Part shown: positions 24,972 to 35,552 of the stretch, one piece after another | Numbering within the stretch: the stretch's first letter is position 1 | How the letters are laid out: every line of letters begins with the position of its first letter | Origin: Antedon mediterranea | Taxonomy: Eukaryota; Echinodermata; Crinoidea; Comatulida; Antedonidae | Length of the DNA: 64,000 nucleotides | NCBI RefSeq assembly: GCF_964355755.1 | Contig: NC_092673.1 | Span: forward strand, 29,331,001 to 29,395,000 | Direction of reading: 5' to 3' | The notes under the pieces: generated by a model | What the model saw: only the letters and a program-made list of their open reading frames with translations | Databases searched by the model: none | What the model was told of the DNA's origin: nothing | Translations under genes and position numbers: made by a program

Positions 24972-25022
24972 GCTGTGTGTGTGTGTGTGTGTGTGTAAAG
25001 GGGGGGGGGGGGGTTAGGGGGG
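24972..25022 (+). repeat. (GT)n and poly-G microsatellite
   Basis: About 12 GT dinucleotides followed by AAA, a run of 14 G, TTA and six more G. A G-quadruplex is possible on the plus strand. Confidence 0.9.
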
Positions 25023-25215
25023 TTGCAAAAATTCTAAATGCTGAACTAACCTGTATCTTAACCCGTGTATCTTGTTTTTGACCGCACCCCCTTTCCCCAG
25101 CCTACGCCCCTGTTTAACCATGCTCAATTGAAAATAAATATATCAAGTGGTACTTGGCCTCAATTCTTTGATTGCATATTTATTATAATAATATTAATTC
25201 AATTACATTTCACAG

Positions 25216-25342
25216 AATGACCCAGTGACCAATATATGCCAAGCAGCAGATAAGCAGTTGTTTACATTAGTGGAGTGGGCAAAGAGGATTCCTCATTTCT
25301 CAGAACTAATTCTTGACGATCAGGTGACACTTCTCAGAGCAG
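25216..25342 (+). CDS. RXR: RXR exon: ligand-binding domain helices 3-5
   Basis: Acceptor ATTTCACAG, phase 0. Encodes [20 protein letters not shown] then [20 protein letters not shown] and RAG. This is the nuclear-receptor signature region of helices 3-5 and is almost identical to vertebrate RXR (ILDDQVTLL against PLDDQVILL in human RXRA). The donor is CAG|GTAATA at 25343, phase 1. Confidence 0.97.
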
Positions 25343-25381
25343 GTAATATATTATTATGCAACAGCTGAATTACATTGTCTT

Positions 25382-25606
25382 AAGCCTTGTCTGCCCATAT
25401 ATGGACATGATTATGGCATATCACTACCATATTTGGGAATATCACTACCATATTTGGGTACTAGTTTGATATGTGACAAAAAAAATGTGATGTGTCCATA
25501 TGGACATGATGATGTCATATCACTACCATATTTAGGAATATCACTACCATATTTGGCCACATCACACTTTTTTTGTCAAACTTATTTGATAGTGTAGACA
25601 GAGCCA
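25382..25606. mobile_element. Composite MITE, CTGTCTACACTATCAAACT family (copy d)
   Basis: Starts TAAGCCTTGTCTGCCCATAT. It has a second internal start (ACTAGTTTGATATGTGACAA at about 25459) and ends TTTGATAGTGTAGACAGAGC. The doubled interior looks like two copies fused by deletion or gene conversion. Confidence 0.75.
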
Positions 25607-26545
25607 TAGTTATAGAGAAAATGGTGGTAAAGCTTATTGCTTATTTTAACACCATGTATTTATTTACGCCAGAAGAAGTGTTGATGTATTTTAATGAAAA
25701 ATATCAATGTTTGATGCATTAAAGCCAGAATTTCTTGTCATAGTAATCCTCATACTAGGTTTAGAGTCACATGAAAGAAATATCAATTGGGTATATTATA
25801 CAGACATGTAGTATTTTTGGTTGTTCATTTAAAATTAAACTGAATATGATGCATTTTATTTGTACCATGCACGTACAGTACACAGACATTTAAGAATTAG
25901 AGAAAAAAAAAGATATTTTGCCTGTTTCTTCTTTTCAATTAGAATATAATAGCGATACATTGTGTTATGCTAGGCCATTAAATGTACATATAATAATGTT
26001 GAACATTCTAATAAGCCTTAAGAAATATTATGTTTTATAAAGACATCATTGGCTAAATCAGACATCTTTATGAATAAATATTACAGATAGGCTACTTAAT
26101 TCATACATTATGTGCCTGTTAAAACAAGATGAATCTTATGCATTACGACTACAATTTTATCTCGTCATTCTTATGGAAACGTAAAGCCGTCTGCTAATCC
26201 TGCAGTGATTAAGATACGTAACATGAACATCGTCTGCAGCTCCTGAATTCACACACAATACTTGTAGTAAAGTACAAATCATGTCATTTATTCTAGTCGA
26301 TAAATATTCGTCATTTGTAAGGAATATGATTTCTTAACTCTATGAAATTTTCTAGAATATGTATGTCAAGTAAAGTCAAGCTACAGTATATGTGCTACAG
26401 TACTGTAAATTGTGAAATATATTTATTTGATTGGTTGTTTTATTTCATTTCAAAACATAAAATTATAGTTGAACAGTATTAACATTAATGTTATTTACTT
26501 AAATTACAATACCATATAATTTATTTAGTATAATCACATGTTCAA

Positions 26546-26830
26546 GTAGAATCCCACCCCCTAAGTTAGTTAGATGCAGACAACATCCATGCAATCCAGG
26601 TAGAATCCCATCCCCTAAGTTAGTTAAATTCAGACACCATCCATACAATCCAAGTAGAATCCCATCCCCTAAGTTAGTTAGATGCAGACACCATCCATGC
26701 AATCCAGGTAGAATCCCATCCCCTAAGTTAGTTAAATTCAGACACCATCCATACAATCCAAGTAGAATCCTACCCCCTAAGTTGGTTAGATGCAGACACC
26801 ATCCATGCAATCCAGGTAGAATCCCACCTA
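26546..26830 (+). repeat. 54-bp tandem repeat, 5+ copies, alternating variants
   Basis: GTAGAATCCCA starts units at 26546, 26600, 26654, 26708, 26762 and 26816, an exact 54-bp spacing. Units alternate between a GATGCAGACACCATCCATGC form and an AATTCAGACACCATCCATAC form, giving a 108-bp higher-order period. Confidence 0.95.
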
Positions 26831-28639
26831 TAATTTTCACCAAATTCTATACCCAGACTCATACAGTATTAGAAATTTGGAGCACCAGGAATATTTCAAT
26901 AAACGATAATATATTTTTAGTTTCTATTTTTAACTGATGGTCATCTATGTCCACTAGATATTTATTACTGTGTTGTTATTTCAGTTATTCATGGTATTAT
27001 TACATGACACCATATTTGGCTTTTTTTAATTAGGTTTTCGACTTTAATTCCAGACAAATATTTATTGTTATGCATCCTTTAATAAGACGAGCTTTAGTAC
27101 CAATCATATTCTTTACTGTCAACAGTTGAGTAATAAACATGCTTTGTTAGTCATAGTGAATCAATACAATTATTCATATTTCCCAACTCTATTCATTTCA
27201 TACCTCTACCAGTACCACCATTAGTTTTTTGTATCATTTTAAGATATCGTTTCAAATCTGTTATTATACATCTCCTGTGCTGTCTACTAATATGCTACAT
27301 ATTGTTCCTGTATGTATTCATGCCTTGAAGTTCAGAGACAGAATTCTGTCATTACCCACAATATAAATTGAAAGTCCATCAACAAAATAAAAAGTCTGCT
27401 ATTTTTATTAGTTATACAGCTGTATGGCTGAACACAGCTTTTTGTTCTTCTTTGTTCTTTAAGTTTGTACAAGTACCAACCAGATTAGTTTTATTCGTAT
27501 AACGTTATTGTCTTCTTGTTGTATCGTGCCGGATATGTTACTCTTAGAATTGTGCAACCGACGCAACAAAAAAAGATTCTTTAAAAATCTAAAACATAAA
27601 GAATAATGCACTTAAAGAGATTCTTAGACTCACATTCACAATTGAATTTATTTGAACATAATACACTGTCTGGAATGTTGGCAGCCATGACAGTTTAACA
27701 AAAGTAAAATAGTTACAAACAGAATTTAAAATGGAAAAAGGATGAAATACACTTCCTTTTGCAGTAAAATAGAATTTATAAACTGCAATGAACCTTATAG
27801 AATTCAAGAAATTGGTTTAAATAAAGTTGAATTGAATTTTTTTTTAATTTCAGCATCATCTTCAGTTTGTTACACTTTCAAAGTAATTGTTATAATAATA
27901 GATTGAAAAAAAACATAAAAACAAAAATGACACATGTTATACAACCATGTTGGTAAAATACATTATTTATGTCTTCAAGTAATTACATACAAGCCACATT
28001 AATACAAGCATTACCAGTATTATAACAAAAAGAAAACATTATACACGTTTTAATTATAACTTTACGTCGTATTAGATCGTCTGTCTCCAAAGACATGCCG
28101 CCAATAATGTACTTTATTACAGTCAACAATATTTTAAAAATAATAATATGATGAAAGAATCGATAATCACATGGAATATTGTTTTTCTTGTACACACTTA
28201 CGCTAGATTGCGATTACGGATTACACCACATTACACCAACAGTTCATTATGGAATAATTTCTTAATGTATTGATGACTGAGGCATATCCTTATTTATCGG
28301 CATTCTCAAAGTGAAGTAAATTACACCAGTATTGCTGATGCGACGGTGGCGTGTACTTGAGTAGCATGACTATACTGTGTGTATTCGTTTTAAAAAAGTG
28401 CACCGTTCCTTCAATTGGAGTTTCGACATTAATAACATTTTACACAAAGCATCTTTAATAAATCTTCTAATTTTCTTTAAAATGGACATAAACTAAATAA
28501 GAAATTTTAAATTTTAATCTAGGGAATTGCAGATCTACAATTAAATATTTTACTATTTAGTAATCCAAATAAATAATTTGTTTGCTTTACAAATCCATGT
28601 GCAGACAGTGTTCAAAACTCTGCATAGTAAGATTAAATT

Positions 28640-29240
28640 GATTATTTATATTAAACCATAAAGTTAAAAAAAATAACATAATAAATACATAGACAGTTTT
28701 TTATCTGAATTTGATTATTACTATTTGAATACTATGTATAATCATGGAGAAATAAGTTAGTTCTCCATGGTATAATCATTTTCGTCACAACAATACATGA
28801 TTGATTTTGTATGATTACAAATTATTTATTTTAATCCATAAAAAAAAAACATAATAATAATAATTTTTTTCTGAATTTGATTATTATAAATTGAATATGA
28901 TATTTTTTGTCACAACAATACACGGTTAATTTTGTTGATTACAAATGATTGCAAATTATTTATTTTAAACCATAAAGTAATTTTGTATGTACTTTCTATT
29001 AATCTGAGATTGTGCATAAAGTTATATATAAAAAAAAAAACAGTTTACCACATAAACAGTTTTTTTTTCTAAATTTGATTGTTACTACAGTATTTGAATA
29101 TGATAATTTTCATGTTAACAATACAGGGTTAATTTCATTGTTTTAAACAATAAAGTATAAAAAAAACAACAGTTACTGCATAAACATTTTTTTTGTCCGA
29201 ATTTGATTATTACTACGTGATTAATATATTCTGAATTTAA
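28640..29240 (+). repeat. Degenerate AT-rich tandem repeat, roughly 150 bp x 4-5
   Basis: Units share TTATTTTAAACCATAAAGTA, an A-rich run, CTGAATTTGATTATTACTA and a TCACAACAATACA segment. They are strongly diverged from each other. Confidence 0.6.
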
Positions 29241-29499
29241 AAAAAAGCAAAACAAGATTACACTTGTGAATAAAAAAAAATACATTTATTATGTAAACTG
29301 TTTGGAATAGTTGCGGCTTGTTATTGTGAATGCTGAATAATTGTGAGTTGTTTTTACTATGTACTTGGTTGTCGTTGTCGTCTTAATGAAGCTTTGTGAC
29401 TGCTATCGGCAACATCCGCTGTTATTTACACAGACTTGCTCTTAAAGTATGATTAAATAGCAAACGCCAAAAATCAGTAGCATTCTATAATGTTTGTGA

Positions 29500-29830
29500 T
29501 AATTCTTTCGTCCAAAAACAAAAAAATAGTAACAAATTCATTGCCAGATTTACAGATTTATTAAATTTAACACCAAGTATGTTGCTAAAATTTGTAGAAT
29601 TTTATATTGTTCATGATAATAACATATTTGGGGTTTTTATTTCATCCAAAAACAAACAAATACTTGCCAGATTTACAGCATTATTAAATTTGAAAGTACT
29701 GTTTTAACAAAAATTGGTAATTTTCAAGATAACATTTTTTGTCTGTTATATGCTTATGAATGCCTAATATATTTATTTCATTCAAAAAGAAAAAAAATAA
29801 ATTCATTGCCAGATTATCATTACATTTACA
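29500..29830 (+). repeat. Degenerate tandem repeat, about 130 bp x 3
   Basis: Three copies of a segment with TCCAAAAACAAA followed by TTGCCAGATTTACAG and an AT-rich spacer. Confidence 0.55.
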
Positions 29831-30114
29831 AAAAAATATAATTATTCCTACATTAGTTTAAGTATGGAATTTACAATCAATTATTTTTACAAATTAAAAT
29901 TTGAATAAACAAATGCTAATTGCACTGATGGTGGTGCCTGTTATTATAACTTATGTTGTTTGCTTTCAAAACATAAATATACTTATGGCTTTAAATAACC
30001 CTGGTTAAGTTCATCACAAGATACTGAACACTGATTTTATGAACTACTGTTAAACTTTGAGTGAGCAAACGTTAAGACTGAGTAGCCACGCTCGTATTCA
30101 CAGCTGCCAGGCAA

Positions 30115-30365
30115 GGCAATAACCTCCGTCAGGCGTGGAAATCACCCTTTCCCAATGCTTCAATCACCTCTGCCAGGCCCAGAAATCACCTCTGCGGCCA
30201 GGCATGACAATCACCTCTACTAGGCCTAGAAATCACCTCTGCGGCCAGGCATGACAATCACCTCTGCTAGGCCTAGAAATCACCTCTGCGACCAGGCATG
30301 GAAATCACCTCCGCTAGGCCTAGAAATCACTTCTGCGGCCAGGCATGACAGTCACCTCTGCCATC
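30115..30365 (+). repeat. GC-richer tandem repeat, about 47 bp x 5
   Basis: Units combine AATCACCTCTGCGGCCAGGC plus ATGAC with AATCACCTCTGCTAGGCCTA plus GA. It stands out from the AT-rich intron by base composition. Confidence 0.85.
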
Positions 30366-31362
30366 CACGGTAATTTTCTGCCGGTTATTGAAAGAGGTGG
30401 TCTAGTTGCCTTCTTTGACTGTCACGCCATTTGATTCTAAAACAAGTTGCTGTTAAACCTAGTCACAAATTACAATTTCCCATGAATAATAATAATAGTA
30501 ATCTGAGAAACACAATCTGGTAAATCTGGTGTATAATAATTGGTAACATCAAGCAGGATATTTGATATTAGATAATATAAAAATAATTTTTACAAGATTT
30601 ATTTTGTACACGATTCAGACAGGTTTTGTATGTAGGATGGATATTGACAGGTTATGTTGTGACCTTAGACAAACCCTGGGGAGTTGATAGGAAGTTATGC
30701 CGGATATGGGGCTGGGGCTTAAATCTAATACCTCCCTCTCCATTTACTGGGTTTAATTTAATTTTGTTGTTGTTTTTCGAGGGTTATTTTTAGCAATTTG
30801 TGTCAATGAGTTTTGAAGGTTTTCATTAAATGGCAATTAAATTATTTGATTTAGAATAAGATAGCAAATTAAGTGCAGAATGATTTATCATGTTAAATTA
30901 AAATATGTTTGTAAAAGTTGACATGTTCTTGTATGTTGATTGCAATCAACTTGGGGTGTACTATCATGAATAGGGCTTCCAGAACAAAACTTACATTGAT
31001 TTCCTATTAAAACCGTAATCTTTTGACTGTATTATTATATTTTATGTGATGTGAAATTGAAAAAACTATATATTAAGTTTAATAAAAAAAAAACACCTTC
31101 TTGTAAACACTCTTATTCAGGGTACACCACTTTTAAGGGCAATATGTTAAAAGATTACGTTGACAACTACTCATGGGACACTGTTGGTTTCCGAAGGTGT
31201 CTTCTACTACTGTGATTAGACAACCCTACTATAAAGAAGACAATCATTTTGGTTCCTGAAGGTGTCTATAGAGGTTTTAGCGCAATCAGCTTCTCATAAT
31301 AACTTGAGCTTAAGTATTTTTAACAATATTTTCAAATTATTCCAATTTCTAATATTTTTCAG

Positions 31363-31587
31363 GATGGAATGAGTTGTTGATTGCTGCATTTTCACATCGT
31401 TCAATTGCTGTGACAAATGGTATTCTGCTTGCGACCGGCTTGCACGTACACAGAAACAGCGCCCACACCGCTGGAGTGGGAACTATATTTGATAGAGTAC
31501 TCACGGAACTTGTAGCCAAGATGAGGGAGATGAGGATGGATAAGACGGAACTCGGCTGCCTCAGGGCAATTGTCCTTTTCAATCCAG
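31363..31587 (+). CDS. RXR: RXR exon: ligand-binding domain helices 5-8
   Basis: Acceptor ATTTTTCAG; a phase-1 exon encoding [20 protein letters not shown], then [19 protein letters not shown] and the helix 7-8 region to [10 protein letters not shown]. Residues equivalent to the RXR-alpha retinoid-pocket Phe313 and Arg316 (FSHR) and to Leu326/Ala327 (LLATG) are present. This suggests the pocket can still bind 9-cis-retinoic-acid-like ligands (inference). The donor is CAG|GTAAAA at 31588, phase 1. Confidence 0.97.
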
Positions 31588-31719
31588 GTAAAAATATAGA
31601 AAAGATGGACACACAGACAAACTGGGTTTACTTAAACATTTATCTTTACTTTTAACAAGCTATCAATCAATTATTCTTGCATTGTATTCCTGTGAACTAT
31701 TTAATGGTGATGGTTGGCT

Positions 31720-32200
31720 TGGTAGAGGTTCAGTTTGATGGGTGAATGGTTCAGTATTGTTGTGAAGGTGTACCATAAAGGTACAAAAGCCACCATGGTT
31801 GTACCATATAATGTTACGGTATCTACTGTATGTGTTTATAGATGAATAGTTTAGTATTGTGTTGGCTTGTACCATGAAATAGCCACCATGGTTGTACCAT
31901 ATACAGGTTCAGTAATTTTGGGTTGGGTGAATGGTTCAGTAATTTTGTTGGTTGTACAGTACTCTATATGGTGTCACGTGGTGTTGGGTGAATGGTTCAG
32001 TAATTTTATTGAGTTGTACAGTACTGTATGGAATCTATATGCTGTTACTGTAGGTGAATGGTGGGTGAATGATGGAATTTATGTAGGTGTTATATAGTAC
32101 TGTATATGGTATCTATGTGCTGATGGGTGAATGGTTCAGTAATTTTGTGGGTTGTACAGTACTGTATATGGTATCTATGTGCTGATGGCTTGGTGGTTCA
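31720..32200 (+). repeat. Degenerate tandem repeat with GGGTGAATGGTTCAGTAATT
   Basis: Five to six irregular units combining GGTGAATGGTTCAGTAATTT, TTGTACAGTACTGTATATGG and TATCTATGTGCTG. Spacing varies from about 60 to 110 bp. Confidence 0.7.
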
Positions 32201-33059
32201 TTATAGTTGCTGGTATATGTTATTTGTATGTGTTGCGTTGGATTATGGGATTAAATGTATGCGTGTTGTCTCAATGTACTTAAAAAAATGTTTGTTATGC
32301 TAAATTTGAATGTTAAATGTGGTGGTAGGATCAATGCGTTGTTTCAATGTGCCTTAGCTCAATGTGGTTTGCTTTGCTTAATTTATGCTTTGCTTAATAT
32401 GTGTGTTGCTTACTTCTTTCTGCTGGTACTTGGTTTAATATGTTTTCTAGCGCAATTTACTGTAGATATATTGTAGCCTAATATTCTTAACTTTAGGTTT
32501 TATATTTGTAGTACAGTTAGATTTTGTTCCATTTCTTCTGGCTATCATTTTAATATCAGTAAGAACAGGAATAATTTGTATATATAGCTGTAGTGATATG
32601 ACAATCACTTGTAGTGGTAATTAATATATTAATAAAGTATTATTCTGTAATTTCTACAACATGATTTATGTCATTGATAAAATAATTTAAATGGATAGTA
32701 TTACTATTAATGGTGGGATGGGTGCCAAATTGTCTACACAGTATATACATGTGTTTGCTGTCTAATGTTCTTTTGTACTTGTTTCATTGACTGCAAATGT
32801 CGTCTGCTAATCAATGTATAAACGCTAAAATTACATAACAAATGTTTATGTTAATGTTATGTTTTTATTTTGTGTCCAAAATATTCCTTATAATGTCATA
32901 GAATAGAAATTAATTCAAAAATATTATTATTCTTTGAGTTTCTGTTACTTGTAATATAAAAATTAACTGCATTTTTACATCAGGAATTCTTACCTGTCAT
33001 AGTGAGAAGGATGTTTTAGTTGTGAAGAGCCAAATTGATCAAGAACCATGTTAAGTCAT

Positions 33060-33320
33060 TGACACACATCGATGTTAGATCTCCCTCACCACACCCCTCC
33101 TTCATAATATTATCGGCACACATCGATGTTAGACCCCTTTCCCCACACCCCTTCCTCTACATGTTATCAACACATTGATTTTAGACACCCCCTCCCCATA
33201 CCCCTCCCTCTAAATATTGTCGACACATTGATTTTAGACACCTCCTTCTTACTTCCTTCCCTCTTAATATTATCAACTCAGATTGATGTTAGACACCCCC
33301 TCCCTCTAATGCTATTAACA
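33060..33320 (+). repeat. Degenerate tandem repeat, about 55 bp x 4-5
   Basis: Units of CACATTGATGTTAGACACCC followed by C/T-rich CCTCCCCACACCCCTCC and ATATTATC. Confidence 0.8.
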
Positions 33321-34284
33321 CACATTTTTTTCTCATTCTGAGAGTTCTTGCTTGTGAGGCATAGAGCTTTATAGACTCTTGAGACGTTACATCAAACAAA
33401 CAAATAAACATGAATTATAAATAAAATGAATTATAATTAAGATTGAATTAGTTAGAAATCAAATTATTGATGTAAATGTTCATGGTTGTTTGTGTAATAA
33501 AGGAAGTGATTGTAATCTATCATGTATTATTAGGTTTGACAGTATTTAGATGTTTATAGGTTTATAAAGACAAAGCATTAATAATTCCCTAAATTAGTAA
33601 ACTAGTTAGTCTCGTTAGTGTGGTTTCTTTATCTTTCTTAAAGATCATGATAAAGCCCCTTTCTTATTTTTATTGCTGCTCATCATTTATTGTCACAACA
33701 CATTTAAGTTTTGGTTAAAATTTATTCTAGAATAAATATTATTTAATCTATGTTGTCTAAATTGTCTGTGCGTGATGAAAGACGGATGTAACAAGGCTGA
33801 CATTTGCGTTTGTTTGTGAGAATACTCGGATGATAAGTGTTGTTGCTGTTATTGTTTGTTGATATTGATATTGTTGGTATCCAGATTCTCATTTAGCAGT
33901 CGAAATTCTCCTCTCTACTCTAATTCATTTTTCTGTTTCAATCCTAAAGTTGATTGCTTTGTCAGTAAGAAAACATTCAATTTTATAATAAATATTTATA
34001 GTTTACAACACATACTGTTGGCTCCAAAAAAATAGTGAGTTGATTTAAACATGGAGTCTAAATAAGTTATTTCTTCATGATTTAAACAATTTAATAATGT
34101 TTGTACAGATCTTATAAACAGTGATAAAATATTACACTTTTGAAAGCTGTGCCCATTTTTGTCAAATAATATTTCAAATACTGAGACCCAAAATCTTTTT
34201 TCGTGTTATGTGTTTGTAAATTCTTTCTTACTGTACACTCTTTTTCTTATTTTGTTTGTCCTTTTTTTTTTGTTTCTTTTTACT

Positions 34285-34441
34285 ATTCTATGTTCTCTTT
34301 TTGTTTGTGTTGGCAGATGCTAAGAATCTAGTCTCAGTACAGAAAACCATACATAATTCAAGAGCTGTAGCCACAGATTCAACAAACCGTGTTCCTTTTG
34401 TTTATTCAACAGATGCAAAGAATCTGTCGTCAGTCCAGAAA
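34285..34441 (+). other. Duplicated in-frame 3' splice sites
   Basis: Two acceptors, at 34315-34316 and 34411-34412, lie 96 nt apart. Each is preceded by CTTTTTGTTT-like pyrimidines and followed by almost the same 29 nt (ATGCTAAGAATCT... against ATGCAAAGAATCT..., 23 of 29 identical by my count). This is a local tandem duplication of the acceptor plus the first ten codons. Confidence 0.85.
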
Positions 34442-34663
34442 GTCGAGGAACTCCGAGAGAAAGTGTACGCATCGCTGGAAGAGTATTGTCGGAACCAGTA
34501 TCCGGACGAATCCGGTCGATTTGCCAAATTACTTCTACGATTACCGGCACTACGATCCATCGGACTTAAATGCTTGGAACATCTCTTCTTTTTTAAATTG
34601 ATCGGCGATACCCCTATCGATACGTTTCTCATGGAAATGTTGGAGGCACCTAACAATAACTAA
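34317..34663 (+). CDS. RXR: RXR last exon (long form): ligand-binding domain helices 9-12
   Basis: The acceptor TGTTGGCAG at 34316 or a second acceptor ATTCAACAG at 34412 both keep phase 1. The short form starts at 34413 and reads [20 protein letters not shown], the usual RXR sequence. The long form adds 32 residues beginning [10 protein letters not shown]. Downstream come helix 9-11 ([31 protein letters not shown]) and helix 12 ([16 protein letters not shown]), then TAA at 34661. The Cys and His of KCLEH equivalent to the pocket residues 432/435 are kept. The short form matches vertebrate length; which form dominates cannot be told from sequence. Confidence 0.95.
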
Positions 34664-35324
34664 GCTACCCATTGCACATAGAAGCACAGAGTTTAAATAC
34701 GTCTAAAGGAGTTATTACCGTTGATAATTAACACAGTAACATCTGCTGTCGTAACATGCAGCATGTTATGCTACAAAACTCAATATTTAATCATTAAGTT
34801 ATTGGTTTTTGTTGGTACTTTACTTGAATATTCCCAGTTGTATAGTACTATAACATACTAGATTGACTACATACCAATGTTGCTAACACTGCTACAGTAA
34901 TGCTATTAACGTTCCCACTAATAATAATACACATCACTTTTAAAGGAAAACATTAATTCATTTTGATTGTAAAAATTACTTAATGTTTGGATTGTTTATT
35001 TTTTTGCTGCTATTTATTTTGTATTTTATTAATAATGTTACTAATAATGTTAGTAATGTTACTGTTTTTAAATTACTATTGGATTCAGTATTTATATTTT
35101 AACATTCTACAAAACCACATACTGTAGTTACAACAACTTTCATTGGCTATTGCATGATGATTTTTCAAGTTCTACCCAATCAAATGCCTTGATGTATAAA
35201 GAGCACTGAATGGTGAACAGATTACGCAACATGCTTATGGAAAGGAAGCAAACATCAAACTAGAAAACTCACTTCTCATTTCCTAAGAACGAAGTATCCA
35301 GATTCAGATAACAAGTTCATTGTT

Positions 35325-35552
35325 AAGTTCTGTACACACTATCAAACTAGTTTGAAAAAAAAAATGTGATTTTCCTAAATATGGTAGTGATATGCCTATG
35401 TCTTTAAGCATTAAACTTATATGAAGAGTTTATATGACAAAATAATGTGATGTGCCCATATATGGAAATGATGATATCGTATCACTACCATATTGGATAT
35501 ATCACTACCATATTTTTTGTCAAACTAGTTTGATAGTGTAGACAGAGCTTTA
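35325..35552. mobile_element. MITE, CTGTCTACACTATCAAACT family (copy e)
   Basis: Starts AAGTTCTGTACACACTATCA, has an internal ATATGATATCG-type palindromic core with CATATATGGAAATGATGATA, and ends TTTGATAGTGTAGACAGAGC. Confidence 0.85.

Larger units (their letters stand above)
20926..25215 (+). other. RXR intron 3 (GC-AG)
   Basis: 4.3 kb starting with GCAAGT and ending TTTCACAG. It contains a foldback-family arm (21060-21246), a LINE-type tail (21740-21905), MITE copy c (22761-22949), a T/C-rich stretch (23195-23430), two adjoining MITEs (23746-24158) and a GT/G microsatellite (24972-25022). Nothing else is recognised. Confidence 0.8.
25343..31362 (+). other. RXR intron 4
   Basis: 6.0 kb. 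Holds a composite MITE (25382-25606), a 54-bp array (26546-26830), AT-rich degenerate arrays (28640-29240 and 29500-29830) and a GC-rich array (30115-30365). Positions 25607-26540, 26835-28635, 29835-30110 and 30370-31360 show nothing I can name, apart from a (C/G)AAGGTGTC inverted pair near 31188-31270 that may be an old foldback. Confidence 0.8.
31588..34316 (+). other. RXR intron 5
   Basis: 2.7 kb ending in a long polypyrimidine tract. Contains degenerate arrays at 31720-32200 and 33060-33320; the rest (32200-33055 and 33320-34300) is AT-rich with nothing recognised. Confidence 0.8.
1..34663 (+). other. RXR: RXR (NR2B) nuclear receptor gene, 5' truncated by window
   Basis: Gene span with six visible coding exons joined by phase-consistent introns (98/18705, 18884/20774, 20925/25216, 25342/31363, 31587/34317 or 34413). 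RXR is the ligand-activated nuclear receptor that binds DNA as a homodimer or as the obligate partner of many class II receptors. The visible protein is 375 residues with the long last exon, or 343 with the short one. It comprises the end of the A/B domain, two C4 zinc fingers with P-box CEGCKG, a T-box beginning [13 protein letters not shown], a short hinge, and the ligand-binding domain ending in the AF-2 helix FLMEMLEAP. The N-terminal activation domain, start codon and promoter lie to the left of the window. Introns are 18.6, 1.9, 4.3, 6.0 and about 2.7 kb. Identification as RXR rather than another NR2 receptor rests on near-identity to vertebrate RXR across both domains. Confidence 0.97.

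Noticed and set aside
26499-26843. Minus-strand 114-codon repeat protein
   Set aside because: Kept only as a low-interest finding: the 54-bp period explains the open frame and there is no start, promoter or splice support.
34317-34368. A separate 52-nt micro-exon starting at the upstream RXR acceptor and ending at GAGCT|GTAGCC
   Set aside because: It would break the phase with the downstream exon at 34413, whereas reading straight through keeps the frame.
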